Shown here: piece after piece, positions 1 through 8,293 of the stretch
Layout: each line of letters begins with the position of its first letter
How positions within the stretch are numbered: the stretch's first letter is position 1
From: Clostridiales bacterium
GTDB taxonomy: Bacteria; Bacillota; Clostridia; Lachnospirales; Lachnospiraceae
NCBI GenBank assembly: GCA_023663185.1
Contig: JAMPHY010000008.1
Span: 1-64,000 of the forward strand
Reading direction: 5' to 3'
DNA length: 64,000 bases
Position numbers and translations under genes: made by a program
Notes under the pieces: model-generated
Told to the model about the DNA's origin: nothing
Seen by the model: the letters and a program-made list of their open reading frames with translations, nothing else
The model's database searches: none

Positions 1-67
1 TAATGCATATGCTAATGGAAATAAGTTTCTGGGGCAAAACTACGGAAACTCAAGAAACATCAATGTC

Positions 68-96
68 TTGATATAATACATAAATAATGTTATTAT
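68..96 (+). promoter_or_regulatory. Sigma-A-like promoter for the EAL protein
   Basis: A TTGATA box (68-73), a 17-nt spacer and a TATTAT box (91-96) lie about 65 nt upstream of the ATG at 162. No other gene is visible in the first 161 bases. Confidence 0.5.
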
Positions 97-161
97 ATTG
101 ATATAAATTTTGGTAGAATGTACCTTCGGGATATGAAATATAACTGTATAAGAAGGACGGT

Positions 162-2096
162 ATGGATATGAAAGTAGCGGCTTATTTTGACTATGGCGCG
201 TTTATAATTTTAATTATTTTACTTGTTGCGACGATAATTCGTGGAATGACAAGAGGAAGAATGAATCAATGCTTCATGGCGTTGCTGCTGGTACTGTTTG
301 TGTCGGATATTGCTGATATCGGAACTGTTCATCTGGGATATGTAGGCGAAGGATATATTACTGCTAAATATCTTACGCACACCTTGTATTTGATGTCCCA
401 CGTTCTCACTCCGTTTTTTTATGTTATATATATTATTGCGCAGGCGGATATCTGGCATAAATTGAGACATAGTAAATTTCAAAAGATATTGCTTTTCGGA
501 CCTGTTGTTATAGTGGCTGCCGCGCTTGCCATAAACCCCTTCAACCATTTGATATTTTATATGGACGAAAACGGCGCATATACCCGTGGGAAAGCGTTTT
601 TGCTTCTATATATCGTGACGGTTGCCTTATGTATGCTTGGGCTTTATTATGCTTTCAAATATAAAAAGCTATTCGACAACAAGCGCTTTGCGGCATTAAT
701 AGCGCTCATGCCGCTTATGTTTGTGGCGACGGTAATCCAATTCTTTTATCCGCAGCTATTAGTAGAGATGTTTGCGCTTTCATGTGGTATTCTTTTAATC
801 TGCATGGTAATTCAACGACCGGAGGAAACCATTGATTCTGAGACGGGGCTTGGCAAATTAAGCACCTATGTGGCAGATATAAATAGGGCGTCAGCCAATG
901 GGAAACCGATGGAAATCATCATGATAAATATAACTAATTATTATTCAGTTCGTGAAATGCTGGGGTATGAGGGCATAAATACTGTACTGAGGGATATTGC
1001 GGATAAGATATCCGCATTTAACAGAAAGAATAAAATATGGGCGGAGCTGTATTATCTGGGAGCAGGCAAGTTCAGGCTTATAATTGATGAAAATCACTTT
1101 GACAAGACGGAAGAAAATGCCAAAATGATTAATGAATTTATGAAAGCCGGATTCTCGCTTAACCAGATGGATTTGAATTTGGTGCATTGTGTTTGTATCG
1201 CAAGATATCCTGAGGACATATCGAGCGTCGATTCTTTGCTTGACTTCGGAAACGATTTAAATGCCATGCCATATACCGGAGACGTACTCTATGCTTCCAA
1301 AGTTTATAAAAAAGACTATTACAATATAAGAAAAGATGTAGACAGTATTATTGAACGTGCTTTGGCAGATCACAATTTTGCCGTTTACTACCAGCCAATT
1401 TATTCCGTGGAAGAGAAGCGTTTTAATTCAGCGGAAGCGCTGCTTAGGCTGAAAGATGATAAATACGGTTTTGTTTCACCGGAGATTTTTATACCGGCGG
1501 CTGAAAAGAGCGGAGCCATTCATAAAATCGGCGCGTTTGTGTTAGAGGAAGTATGCAGCTTTATTGCCAGTGAGGAGTATAAGAGGCTGAATCTTGATTA
1601 TGTTGAGGTCAATCTTTCCGTAGTTCAGTGTATGCGCAGCGATTTAGCGGATCAGGTCATGGATACTGTTAAGCGTTACCGAATCAGGCCGGAGCAGATT
1701 AACTTAGAGATTACCGAAACGGCGGCGTCTTATTCACAGAATGCTTTAGTTCAAAACCTAAATGCTTTGAGTACGTCGGGAATAAGTTTTTCACTGGACG
1801 ATTTTGGAACCGGATATTCTAACATGCTGCGTATCGCGTCGCTGCCGTTCCATATCGTTAAGCTCGATAAGAGCTTCGTCGGCGGGGAAGCGAATGCCAA
1901 GCTTCTGATTATGCTTAAGAATACGGTTAAGATGTTTAAGGCAATGAATATGAAGATAGTCGTGGAAGGCGTTGAAACGGAGGAAATGGTGAAACAGTTC
2001 TCCGATATGAAGTGTGAGTACATTCAAGGGTACTACTATTCTAAGCCGCTGCCTAAAGATGAATTTGTAGCATTCTTACAGAGCGCCGTGGTGTAG
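162..2096 (+). CDS. Membrane 7-TM, degenerate GGDEF, EAL c-di-GMP phosphodiesterase
   Basis: This is probably a membrane-bound enzyme that hydrolyses cyclic di-GMP. Seven hydrophobic segments fill roughly residues 10-220, in a 7-TM sensor arrangement. Residues of about 235-395 resemble a GGDEF domain, but the signature is replaced by GAGKF, so cyclase activity is unlikely. The EAL domain (about 405-640) keeps the EALLRL motif near residue 425, the NLS and EITE segments, and DDFGTGYS near residue 545, so it should be catalytically competent. The ATG at 162 follows AGAAGG with short spacing; ATG 168 is an alternative. A receiver-domain gene follows after 24 nt, so the two probably share a transcript. 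What the 7-TM part senses is not visible. Confidence 0.9.
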   Translation: MDMKVAAYFDYGAFIILIILLVATIIRGMTRGRMNQCFMALLLVLFVSDIADIGTVHLGYVGEGYITAKYLTHTLYLMSHVLTPFFYVIYIIAQADIWHKLRHSKFQKILLFGPVVIVAAALAINPFNHLIFYMDENGAYTRGKAFLLLYIVTVALCMLGLYYAFKYKKLFDNKRFAALIALMPLMFVATVIQFFYPQLLVEMFALSCGILLICMVIQRPEETIDSETGLGKLSTYVADINRASANGKPMEIIMINITNYYSVREMLGYEGINTVLRDIADKISAFNRKNKIWAELYYLGAGKFRLIIDENHFDKTEENAKMINEFMKAGFSLNQMDLNLVHCVCIARYPEDISSVDSLLDFGNDLNAMPYTGDVLYASKVYKKDYYNIRKDVDSIIERALADHNFAVYYQPIYSVEEKRFNSAEALLRLKDDKYGFVSPEIFIPAAEKSGAIHKIGAFVLEEVCSFIASEEYKRLNLDYVEVNLSVVQCMRSDLADQVMDTVKRYRIRPEQINLEITETAASYSQNALVQNLNALSTSGISFSLDDFGTGYSNMLRIASLPFHIVKLDKSFVGGEANAKLLIMLKNTVKMFKAMNMKIVVEGVETEEMVKQFSDMKCEYIQGYYYSKPLPKDEFVAFLQSAVV

Positions 2097-2120
2097 GCGG
2101 GAATAATAAGGTGGGGATTG

Positions 2121-2522
2121 ATGGAGACAAGCATGAAAGAACTCAAGACATTGTTAATCGAAGATGAGGCTTGCAAGGCGGCTGATATAAGAAAAGCTTT
2201 AGAATATTGCGGAATCACGAATATTGAACGGGCAAGGAATCAGGAAGCCGCCTTTGAAATTATTTACAAGAATAGAGAACAAGGAACCCCTATAGGATTG
2301 ATTATTACAGATATGAATTATCCGTTAGAGGCGTATGAGCCTGAGGATAAAGAAGCAGGGCTTAAACTGATTGAAAGGCTGAAAAAAGAAGAACTGGATA
2401 TTCCGGTTATTATCTGTTCGGCATTAAATTACAGCATTCCGGAAATATTAGGTTCTGTCTGGTATAATGATTCACAGGATATTAATCAGGCGTTTAAGTC
2501 TATCATAGATAAAATTATGTAA
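2121..2522 (+). CDS. Stand-alone response-regulator receiver domain protein
   Basis: A receiver domain with no output domain, about 133 residues. The acidic pair (EDE) near the N-terminus, the phosphoacceptor in IITDMNYP and the CSA serine position are present. The usual beta-5 Lys-Pro is not recognisable (the region reads WYNDSQDI), and there is a short insertion after the phosphoacceptor. It may be a phosphorelay or protein-interaction module for the EAL protein just upstream, although that link rests only on proximity. The ATG at 2121 follows AAGGTGGGG. ATG 2133, preceded by GGAG, is an equally plausible start. Confidence 0.7.
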   Translation: METSMKELKTLLIEDEACKAADIRKALEYCGITNIERARNQEAAFEIIYKNREQGTPIGLIITDMNYPLEAYEPEDKEAGLKLIERLKKEELDIPVIICSALNYSIPEILGSVWYNDSQDINQAFKSIIDKIM

Positions 2523-2540
2523 TAACCGCTTTAATTCTGC

Positions 2541-2569
2541 ATATGCACGTGCACTACACACGTGCATAT
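2541..2569. terminator. Hairpin between convergent genes
   Basis: An 11-bp perfect inverted repeat (arms 2541-2551 and 2559-2569, 7-nt loop) sits between the convergent receiver and ABC permease genes. It fits a bidirectional terminator, although the following T-rich stretch on the plus strand is imperfect. Confidence 0.6.
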
Positions 2570-2575
2570 AGTCGT

Positions 2576-3340
2576 TTATTTCATTTCCTTTTTTCCGAAT
2601 TTAAAGACAGCCAATATAAGCGCTAACGCAAAAATTGCTATCGCATATAGCAGAAACGGAAATACTGAAAAAGCCGTGCCGCTGCCGTTTGTAGTAAAAT
2701 CATGCAGTGAACATGATACCAGATAACCACTGTAACAATATGGATATACAATCCAAAGCGGCGTATTCGCTATCAAGACGCCGGGAATGACAAGAAAAAG
2801 ATTAAGACCTACGCAGAGCAGCGTTTTCTCACACACTACTGTAATCGCCCACATAACCGCGACACAAGGCAGCATCGTAAAGAATAATCCTACGCACCAT
2901 TTCACAAGATAAAATATTGGTAAAGCTTCCGTGATTCCACTTATATGTGTGGCGATAGCGCCGGAAATAATAAACACAATCAGGAAAACAAACATTTCTA
3001 AAGCCAAATAAAATGTTAATACGACAAACTTTGTTAATGATAATGTATAACGGCTAATCGGTAAGGCAAGCATTTTAAGAATGCCATTGTGCTGTGTTTC
3101 GCGCCCCGTAATCATTACGCATACAACAATCATGGAAAACGGCAGTAGATAATAAGCGTAGACTAATGCGCTCTGTATAAACATTGCCGCCCATGCGTTT
3201 GTGTATTCGGGAGAAAAATAAATGCTCAAATTAGCGACTCCCGATATTACTACCAACAAAGGCGCAATAAATAATAGAGGAATGATTTTTGACCGTTTTA
3301 CTTTCTTAAACTCAATTTTAACTAAATTATAAAAATTCAT
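2576..3340 (-). CDS. ABC-2 type permease (LanG/MutG-like)
   Basis: A polytopic membrane protein of 254 residues with about six hydrophobic segments and the N-terminal pattern of lantibiotic-immunity-type ABC-2 permeases (a basic FKKVKRSKIIPLL stretch entering TM1). It is the last gene of a three-gene unit, 18 nt behind another permease of the same type and behind the ATPase, so it likely forms one half of the membrane channel. The start at 3340 has AAAGGAG 8 nt upstream. The probable role is export or removal of membrane-active peptides; the substrate cannot be read from sequence. Confidence 0.8.
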   Translation of the reverse strand: MNFYNLVKIEFKKVKRSKIIPLLFIAPLLVVISGVANLSIYFSPEYTNAWAAMFIQSALVYAYYLLPFSMIVVCVMITGRETQHNGILKMLALPISRYTLSLTKFVVLTFYLALEMFVFLIVFIISGAIATHISGITEALPIFYLVKWCVGLFFTMLPCVAVMWAITVVCEKTLLCVGLNLFLVIPGVLIANTPLWIVYPYCYSGYLVSCSLHDFTTNGSGTAFSVFPFLLYAIAIFALALILAVFKFGKKEMK

Positions 3341-3358
3341 AATGATACTCCTTTCGCA

Positions 3359-4084
3359 TTATTCATACCGTAAATGTTTTGCTGTCCACACTCCCACTGT
3401 TAAAAACAGAACTGTTTCAATTAAAGAGATAACTATTATGTCATTATCAGGTCTCGCGCTCATAGCAACAGCAGGCTTTAGCATTATGATAAATGGGTGT
3501 ATCAGCAATATTTCTGTCTCTGCGTTTGCTAACGCCATTCCGCTTAAAAATCCTGCAACACCGATTCCAAGAGGTATCCACATATTTTCAAAACGCGACG
3601 ATATCAAAATCATAAAAGATAATACAGGCATGGAGGTAATAAAGGAATATGCCGTAAATCTAATCAAAGTCTCCATTTCAAAAGCGCCCTTTGGTAAGTC
3701 GGTGACGCCGATTTTTAATAAAGCCAAATTTTGTAAAACAATCGCGCACAGAAGCAGTACTGTTAAAATTAAAAATTTGCACAGATATATTTTAGGTACG
3801 GTGATTGGCAGCATATACATCTTTTTAATAGCCGTTCCTTTAAATTCCATGTTGTAGACCATACAGGCGGCGACAATTATACCGAACATATTTAAAACCA
3901 TAATCATTCCGTAAAGTTGTGTTAAAAGGACGTCCATCGGGGCTAACGGAAGGTTAAGCAGCGTATCTTTACGCACAATAAAGTTGACAAACGCATAGGC
4001 AGCGCCTAATACGCCGATTAATAATAGCAGCGGTATAATGCCAGTTCTTTTTTCTTTCTTAAGTTCAATAATGAGTGTTTTCAT
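3359..4084 (-). CDS. ABC-2 type permease (LanE/MutE-like)
   Basis: A 241-residue polytopic permease with the same N-terminal design as its downstream neighbour (KKEKRTGIIPLLLL). It should pair with that protein and the upstream ATPase in a LanFEG-like exporter. I place the start at 4084, where GAGG lies about 10 nt upstream, so the gene overlaps the end of the ATPase gene by 20 nt. An in-frame start 57 nt further upstream lies inside the ATPase and is less likely. The overlap argues for translational coupling. Confidence 0.8.
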   Translation of the reverse strand: MKTLIIELKKEKRTGIIPLLLLIGVLGAAYAFVNFIVRKDTLLNLPLAPMDVLLTQLYGMIMVLNMFGIIVAACMVYNMEFKGTAIKKMYMLPITVPKIYLCKFLILTVLLLCAIVLQNLALLKIGVTDLPKGAFEMETLIRFTAYSFITSMPVLSFMILISSRFENMWIPLGIGVAGFLSGMALANAETEILLIHPFIIMLKPAVAMSARPDNDIIVISLIETVLFLTVGVWTAKHLRYE

Positions 4085-4880
4085 AATTCTGTCCTCGCTT
4101 TCGTGCAGACATATTTTTAATGGTCTTATTATCTTCATCAATCATGGAAAGAAATAAATCTTCAAGGTTGGCGGAGCTAATATTATTATCTGTTGTGAAA
4201 CCTTCACGCAGGGCGTTCTGCTTAAGGTCGTTCAGACTTCCTTCAAACAACAGCCTGCCGTGATTAAGAATACCGATATCGTCCGCCATCAATTCTATTT
4301 CCGACAGCATATGAGAAGATATCAGGACAGTACAATCATAAAGGCTCGGCAATGATTTTATCAGATTACGGATTTCATGAATGCCGGAAGGATCAAGACA
4401 ATTTGTAGGCTCGTCTAAAATCAAAATGGGTGGTCGTCCAAGTAAAGCACCCGCAAGTCCAAGACGCTGCTTCATGCCTAATGAATATTTTTTCGCAAGG
4501 CGGCTGCCAAACTCTGTCAGACCAACTAAATCCAGAGCATCGTCCACGGTATCTTTCGGAAGTCCTAAAATCCTGCGGATAATATCAAGATTTTCCCGCC
4601 CTGTCAGATTAGCATAGAAGGACGGCGATTCGATAAAAGAACCTATTTTCTTTAAAATGCTAATCCGGTCATGCGGAAATTGTTCTCCGTCAACCATAAA
4701 ACTTCCTTCCGTAGCTGCCGTAAGCCCTAATAGCATTTTCATTGTCGTAGATTTTCCCGCTCCGTTTGGACCTAAGAAGCCATAAATGCTGCCTTTACGA
4801 ATGTGCATGGAAACTTTGTTGACAGAAATAAAATTCTTATACTTTTTTGTCAACTGTGTAGTAGTAATAATGTAATCCAT
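4065..4880 (-). CDS. ABC transporter ATPase (LanF/BcrA-like)
   Basis: The energy-coupling subunit of the three-gene exporter, 271 residues. Walker A reads GPNGAGKST, the signature is SLGMKQRLGLAGAL and Walker B is ILILDEPT followed by the D-loop region. The family (bacitracin and lantibiotic self-protection ATPases) drives expulsion of cationic peptides from the membrane. A GAAAGGGG ribosome site lies about 11 nt before the ATG. It is transcribed away from an OmpR/HisKA pair, the usual layout for antimicrobial-peptide detoxification modules. No lanthipeptide precursor or LanB/C/M gene is nearby, so a resistance role is likelier than self-immunity. Confidence 0.88.
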   Translation of the reverse strand: MDYIITTTQLTKKYKNFISVNKVSMHIRKGSIYGFLGPNGAGKSTTMKMLLGLTAATEGSFMVDGEQFPHDRISILKKIGSFIESPSFYANLTGRENLDIIRRILGLPKDTVDDALDLVGLTEFGSRLAKKYSLGMKQRLGLAGALLGRPPILILDEPTNCLDPSGIHEIRNLIKSLPSLYDCTVLISSHMLSEIELMADDIGILNHGRLLFEGSLNDLKQNALREGFTTDNNISSANLEDLFLSMIDEDNKTIKNMSARKRGQNYENTHY

Positions 4881-5088
4881 AAAATGTTCTACCCCTTTCT
4901 AAGTGTAAATTTGTTTTTCAATCTAAGCATACGCTTTCAAGTTGACATTAACTTTTCCGCGTCCTTACAATTACCTTACTTTTTCGCCATATGATTACTA
5001 AAAGAATTTTGCTATGTTATACTATTGTCATGTCAGGAAGGTCAAAAGGCTTCTCTTGTCATGGATTGATTTGGAAGGAGATATGCAG

Positions 5089-5790
5089 ATGGAATATTCG
5101 TTTTTATATGCAAAGAAAATTTTACTGGTTGATGATGAAGCGGAGCTGCGCAGACTGGTAACTGCTATTCTGTCAGATGATGGGTTTATAAATATCATTG
5201 AAGCGGGGACGGTGCAAAGCGGGCTTTTATTAGCCAAGCAGGAAACCCCCGACCTTGCCATTCTTGATGTCATGCTGCCTGATGGAGACGGCTTTTCTCT
5301 TATGAAAGAACTGCGGACGTTTACGGATATTCCGATTATTTTTCTGACAGCGAAAGATGAGGCGGCGGATAAACTTGCGGGGTTAGGACTGGGGGCGGAC
5401 GATTATGTGGTAAAGCCTTTTTTGCCGCAGGAACTTTTACTGCGCGTCCATGCGGTTTTACGCAGGTGCTATAAGGCTGATTCTCATATTATAGAACTGG
5501 CAGGTTGTACGATAGATTTCAGCCGTGCCGAAGTCAATAAAAACGGAAATATAATAGCCCTTACTGCAAAAGAACACGCACTGTTAGAAACACTATCCCG
5601 CAGCGAAGGAAGGATTGTAAGTATTGACGCTTTATGCGAGGCGTTATGGGGCGATAATCCTTTTGGCTATGAAAACAGTCTGAATGCCCATATACGTCGA
5701 ATACGGGAGAAAATTGAAACCGAACCTTCAAAACCTGTGTCGCTTATCACTATTAAAGGACTTGGATACAAATTAAATATAAGAAAGTAA
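5089..5790 (+). CDS. OmpR/PhoB-family response regulator
   Basis: A DNA-binding response regulator of 233 residues. The receiver domain shows the acidic pair in LVDDEAE, phosphoacceptor D60 in ILDVMLPDGDGF, FLTAKDE and the KPF lysine. A winged-helix output domain follows, with the typical ending IRRIREKIE and IKGLGYKLN. GGAAGGAG (5073-5080) lies 8 nt before ATG 5089, which decides the start over ATG 5083 and earlier codons. A TATACT box lies at 5018-5023. The histidine kinase follows after 14 nt. It probably controls the divergent ABC exporter operon, by analogy with BceR/SpaR-type systems. Confidence 0.9.
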   Translation: MEYSFLYAKKILLVDDEAELRRLVTAILSDDGFINIIEAGTVQSGLLLAKQETPDLAILDVMLPDGDGFSLMKELRTFTDIPIIFLTAKDEAADKLAGLGLGADDYVVKPFLPQELLLRVHAVLRRCYKADSHIIELAGCTIDFSRAEVNKNGNIIALTAKEHALLETLSRSEGRIVSIDALCEALWGDNPFGYENSLNAHIRRIREKIETEPSKPVSLITIKGLGYKLNIRK

Positions 5791-5804
5791 GAATGGAGAT
5801 TATT

Positions 5805-7181
5805 ATGAAAAACACTGTAAAAATATTCAGTAAATATATTTCAAAATACTTATTATCTTTTATCGGACTTATTCTGTCGCTTGTTATATTGAACATTGCC
5901 GCATTTATTTTCACATTTTATAGTGTAGTATCGAGAAACTTTAAAGAAGGTTCGCCGCAGAACATGATAAATACGGTTGCGGAAGCGTCGTCCGAAAATG
6001 GTATAGAGGACGAAGCCAAAGAAATGTTGACTGCCAATTCTTTATGGGCGATGTATTTAAACATGGAAGGAATCTGTAACTGGACGGTAAATCTTCCTGA
6101 AGAAATTCCCACGGAATATACTATTCAAGATATTGCAGTATTTTCCAGAGGGTATTTAAAAGACTATCCCGTATTTGTATGGAGTGATGAGAAAGGTCTA
6201 TTAGTGATAGGCTATCCTAAAAACAGCTATATGAAAATTACCGGAAACTACTATTCTATGGAAATGTTTCATAGAATTCCAATCTTTTTTTTCGTGATTT
6301 TTGTGTTTGACCTGCTTGTGATGTTTTTTGTCTATTCACATTCTAAAGCGCGTATTGTGGAAAATGCAGAGCCTATAATTTCGTCTATTTCAGCTTTAGC
6401 AGAAGGGAAATGCGTCAATCTAGCGATTAAAGGTGAACTGTCGGAAATAGCTGAAAGCGTTAATAAAGCTTCTAATATTATCAGCAGGCAGAATACTGCG
6501 CGTGCAAATTGGATTAGCGGCGTATCTCATGATATTCGCACACCCTTGTCTATGATTATGGGATATGCACAGAGGATTGTGAATGATAACGACGCTTCTG
6601 ATAGGATTAAAGAACAGGCTGTAGTTATATCGAGGCAGAGTATTAAGATAAAAGAATTAGTACAGGATTTGAATCTGGTATCAAAGCTTGAGTATGAAAT
6701 GCAGCCCTTACAAAAAGAGAGCGTGCGGCTTTCTAAACTGCTGCGCGCCTATGCGGTGGACTTGATAAACAGCGGTCTGCCAGAGAGCTATTCTTTAGAG
6801 GTAAACATTTCTCCCGCTGCTGAAAACAGTATGTTAGAATGTGATGAAAAATTGATTACACGTGCTGTTAATAATCTTGTTCAGAATAGTATACAAAATA
6901 ATCCGCAAGGCTGTACGATTATTTTAGCATTGCAGATAGTAGAAGAAAAACTGCTTTTAACGGTTAAAGATAATGGCGTTGGGGTTTCTGCAAAGAAGCT
7001 TAAAGAGTTAAAAAATAAACCACACTATATGGAGAGCGTTGATGAGCGCTTAAGTCTTAGACACGGCTTGGGACTGCTTTTGGTGCAGCAGATTGTTGAA
7101 GCACATAATGGAATGACTGAAATAGAAAGTAAGCTGCGGGAAGGATATACAACTAACATATTTTTTCCATGTAACTTCTAA
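5805..7181 (+). CDS. Sensor histidine kinase (HisKA/HATPase)
   Basis: A membrane kinase of 458 residues that partners the preceding regulator. There is a TM near residues 15-40, an extracytoplasmic loop of about 110 residues and a second TM near 155-180. The phosphoacceptor His is in SGVSHDIRTP near residue 240. The ATPase domain shows the N-box (NNLVQNSIQNN), DNGVGV and HGLGLLLV. The loop is longer than in BceS-type intramembrane sensors and closer to NisK/SpaK-like kinases that bind peptide directly. GGAG 6 nt before 5805 sets the start; ATG 5793 lacks a suitable site. The gene ends 27 nt from the convergent degV-family gene. Confidence 0.9.
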   Translation: MKNTVKIFSKYISKYLLSFIGLILSLVILNIAAFIFTFYSVVSRNFKEGSPQNMINTVAEASSENGIEDEAKEMLTANSLWAMYLNMEGICNWTVNLPEEIPTEYTIQDIAVFSRGYLKDYPVFVWSDEKGLLVIGYPKNSYMKITGNYYSMEMFHRIPIFFFVIFVFDLLVMFFVYSHSKARIVENAEPIISSISALAEGKCVNLAIKGELSEIAESVNKASNIISRQNTARANWISGVSHDIRTPLSMIMGYAQRIVNDNDASDRIKEQAVVISRQSIKIKELVQDLNLVSKLEYEMQPLQKESVRLSKLLRAYAVDLINSGLPESYSLEVNISPAAENSMLECDEKLITRAVNNLVQNSIQNNPQGCTIILALQIVEEKLLLTVKDNGVGVSAKKLKELKNKPHYMESVDERLSLRHGLGLLLVQQIVEAHNGMTEIESKLREGYTTNIFFPCNF

Positions 7182-7207
7182 TGTAAATATTAAATTACAA
7201 GATAATT

Positions 7208-8113
7208 TTATCCGTGTATACCCTTCTCAATAATGCCGAACCCCAGCGGATAGGGACCTGTGTGTACGCCGATGGTAGCCCCGATTTGATAGGTCGGCAT
7301 ATTGTTTATGTCGTATCCGTTTTCTTTAAGTACGGAAAGTGCATGGTCGCGGAAAGCGCTGCCTTCTTCAATATCGTAACCATATCCGACGGAAATGCTG
7401 TAACAATCGATACCGAGATTGCTTTCTTTAAGGTATTCTAAAAGAAGGTCCACCACTTTTTTGAGCGTGCGCTTACGCCCTCTGTCGAGTCCGGAAGGGA
7501 AGATTTCCCCCTGTTTTAATGTAATTATGGGGCGGATATCCAGAACACCGCCTGCAAGCGCAGCGACTTTTCCGATTCGTCCGCCGTGTTTTAAATATTC
7601 CATGTTGCCTACCGTAAAGAAAATTCTGCCGGTGCTCTTAATCTCTTCTAACCGTGCTACAGCGTCTTTATAACTGAAACCGTTATCCCTTAAATTTACC
7701 GCTTCCAATACATACTGCCCCTGAAGGACGGTGTTGATGGTGGCGTCAATAACCATGATTTCCGCATGGGGATACTTTTCGAGCACAAGAGTGCGTGCAT
7801 TGAGTGCAGACTGCATCGAACCACTGAATTTTGTGGTTATGCAGATACATATTATGGGGAGTCCTTCTTTCGCAAAAGGAAGGAAAGCCTCTTCGTAGTC
7901 CTGAATCGAAGGCATGGAAGATTTAGGATATACGCCTTTCTTTTCTACCATCTGCTGATAAAAGTCGCGTATATCAATTTCTACGTTTTCTTTATAATAA
8001 TGCACATCATCAAAAGATACATAAAACGGCACTACCGTGATATTTTTCTCCTGTACAAGCTTCGCAGGTAAATCACATGAACCGTCGCTGATAATATGAA
8101 ATAATTCACTCAT
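7208..8113 (-). CDS. DegV family fatty-acid-binding protein
   Basis: A 301-residue DegV/FakB-type protein. These bind a fatty acid in a buried pocket and, in known cases, present it to the kinase FakA. The N-terminal ISDGSCDLP motif, the KSSMPS stretch, GNMEYLKHGGRIGK and the C-terminal IGATIGVHTGPYPLG segment are all present. The start at 8113 has AGAGG 8 nt upstream; the reading frame extends 46 codons further but without a ribosome site. No FakA-like gene lies nearby, so the partner must be elsewhere. Confidence 0.9.
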   Translation of the reverse strand: MSELFHIISDGSCDLPAKLVQEKNITVVPFYVSFDDVHYYKENVEIDIRDFYQQMVEKKGVYPKSSMPSIQDYEEAFLPFAKEGLPIICICITTKFSGSMQSALNARTLVLEKYPHAEIMVIDATINTVLQGQYVLEAVNLRDNGFSYKDAVARLEEIKSTGRIFFTVGNMEYLKHGGRIGKVAALAGGVLDIRPIITLKQGEIFPSGLDRGRKRTLKKVVDLLLEYLKESNLGIDCYSISVGYGYDIEEGSAFRDHALSVLKENGYDINNMPTYQIGATIGVHTGPYPLGFGIIEKGIHG

Positions 8114-8183
8114 GCTTAAAACCTCTTTACATATTTGTAGGCTGAACTTTTGTAATATATAGAATACTACTTTTGCCAAATAA

Positions 8184-8213
8184 TTGCAATGATTGCTTGA
8201 TATATAGTATAAT
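8184..8213 (+). promoter_or_regulatory. Probable pepF promoter
   Basis: TTGCAA (8184-8189), an 18-nt spacer and a consensus TATAAT (8208-8213) lie about 80 nt before the pepF start, in the gap shared with the divergent degV-family gene. Confidence 0.5.
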
Positions 8214-8293
8214 ATTTTAAAACTGAAGAATTGTAAATAAATATGAGACAAGCATAAGTTTCAGGAGACAGAGAAGGGAGAAAAAGCATAACT

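Noticed and set aside
2541-2569. The palindrome as a regulatory operator
   Set aside because: It lies between two convergent gene ends with no start nearby, so a terminator is the simpler reading.
3342-3857. A 171-codon plus-strand reading frame over the ABC permease gene
   Set aside because: It is the antisense of a permease with clear family features, and it has no ribosome site or recognisable domain.
5018-5023. A full promoter upstream of the 5089 response regulator
   Set aside because: The TATACT box is good, but no acceptable -35 box lies at 16-18 nt, so only the -10 box is mentioned with the gene.
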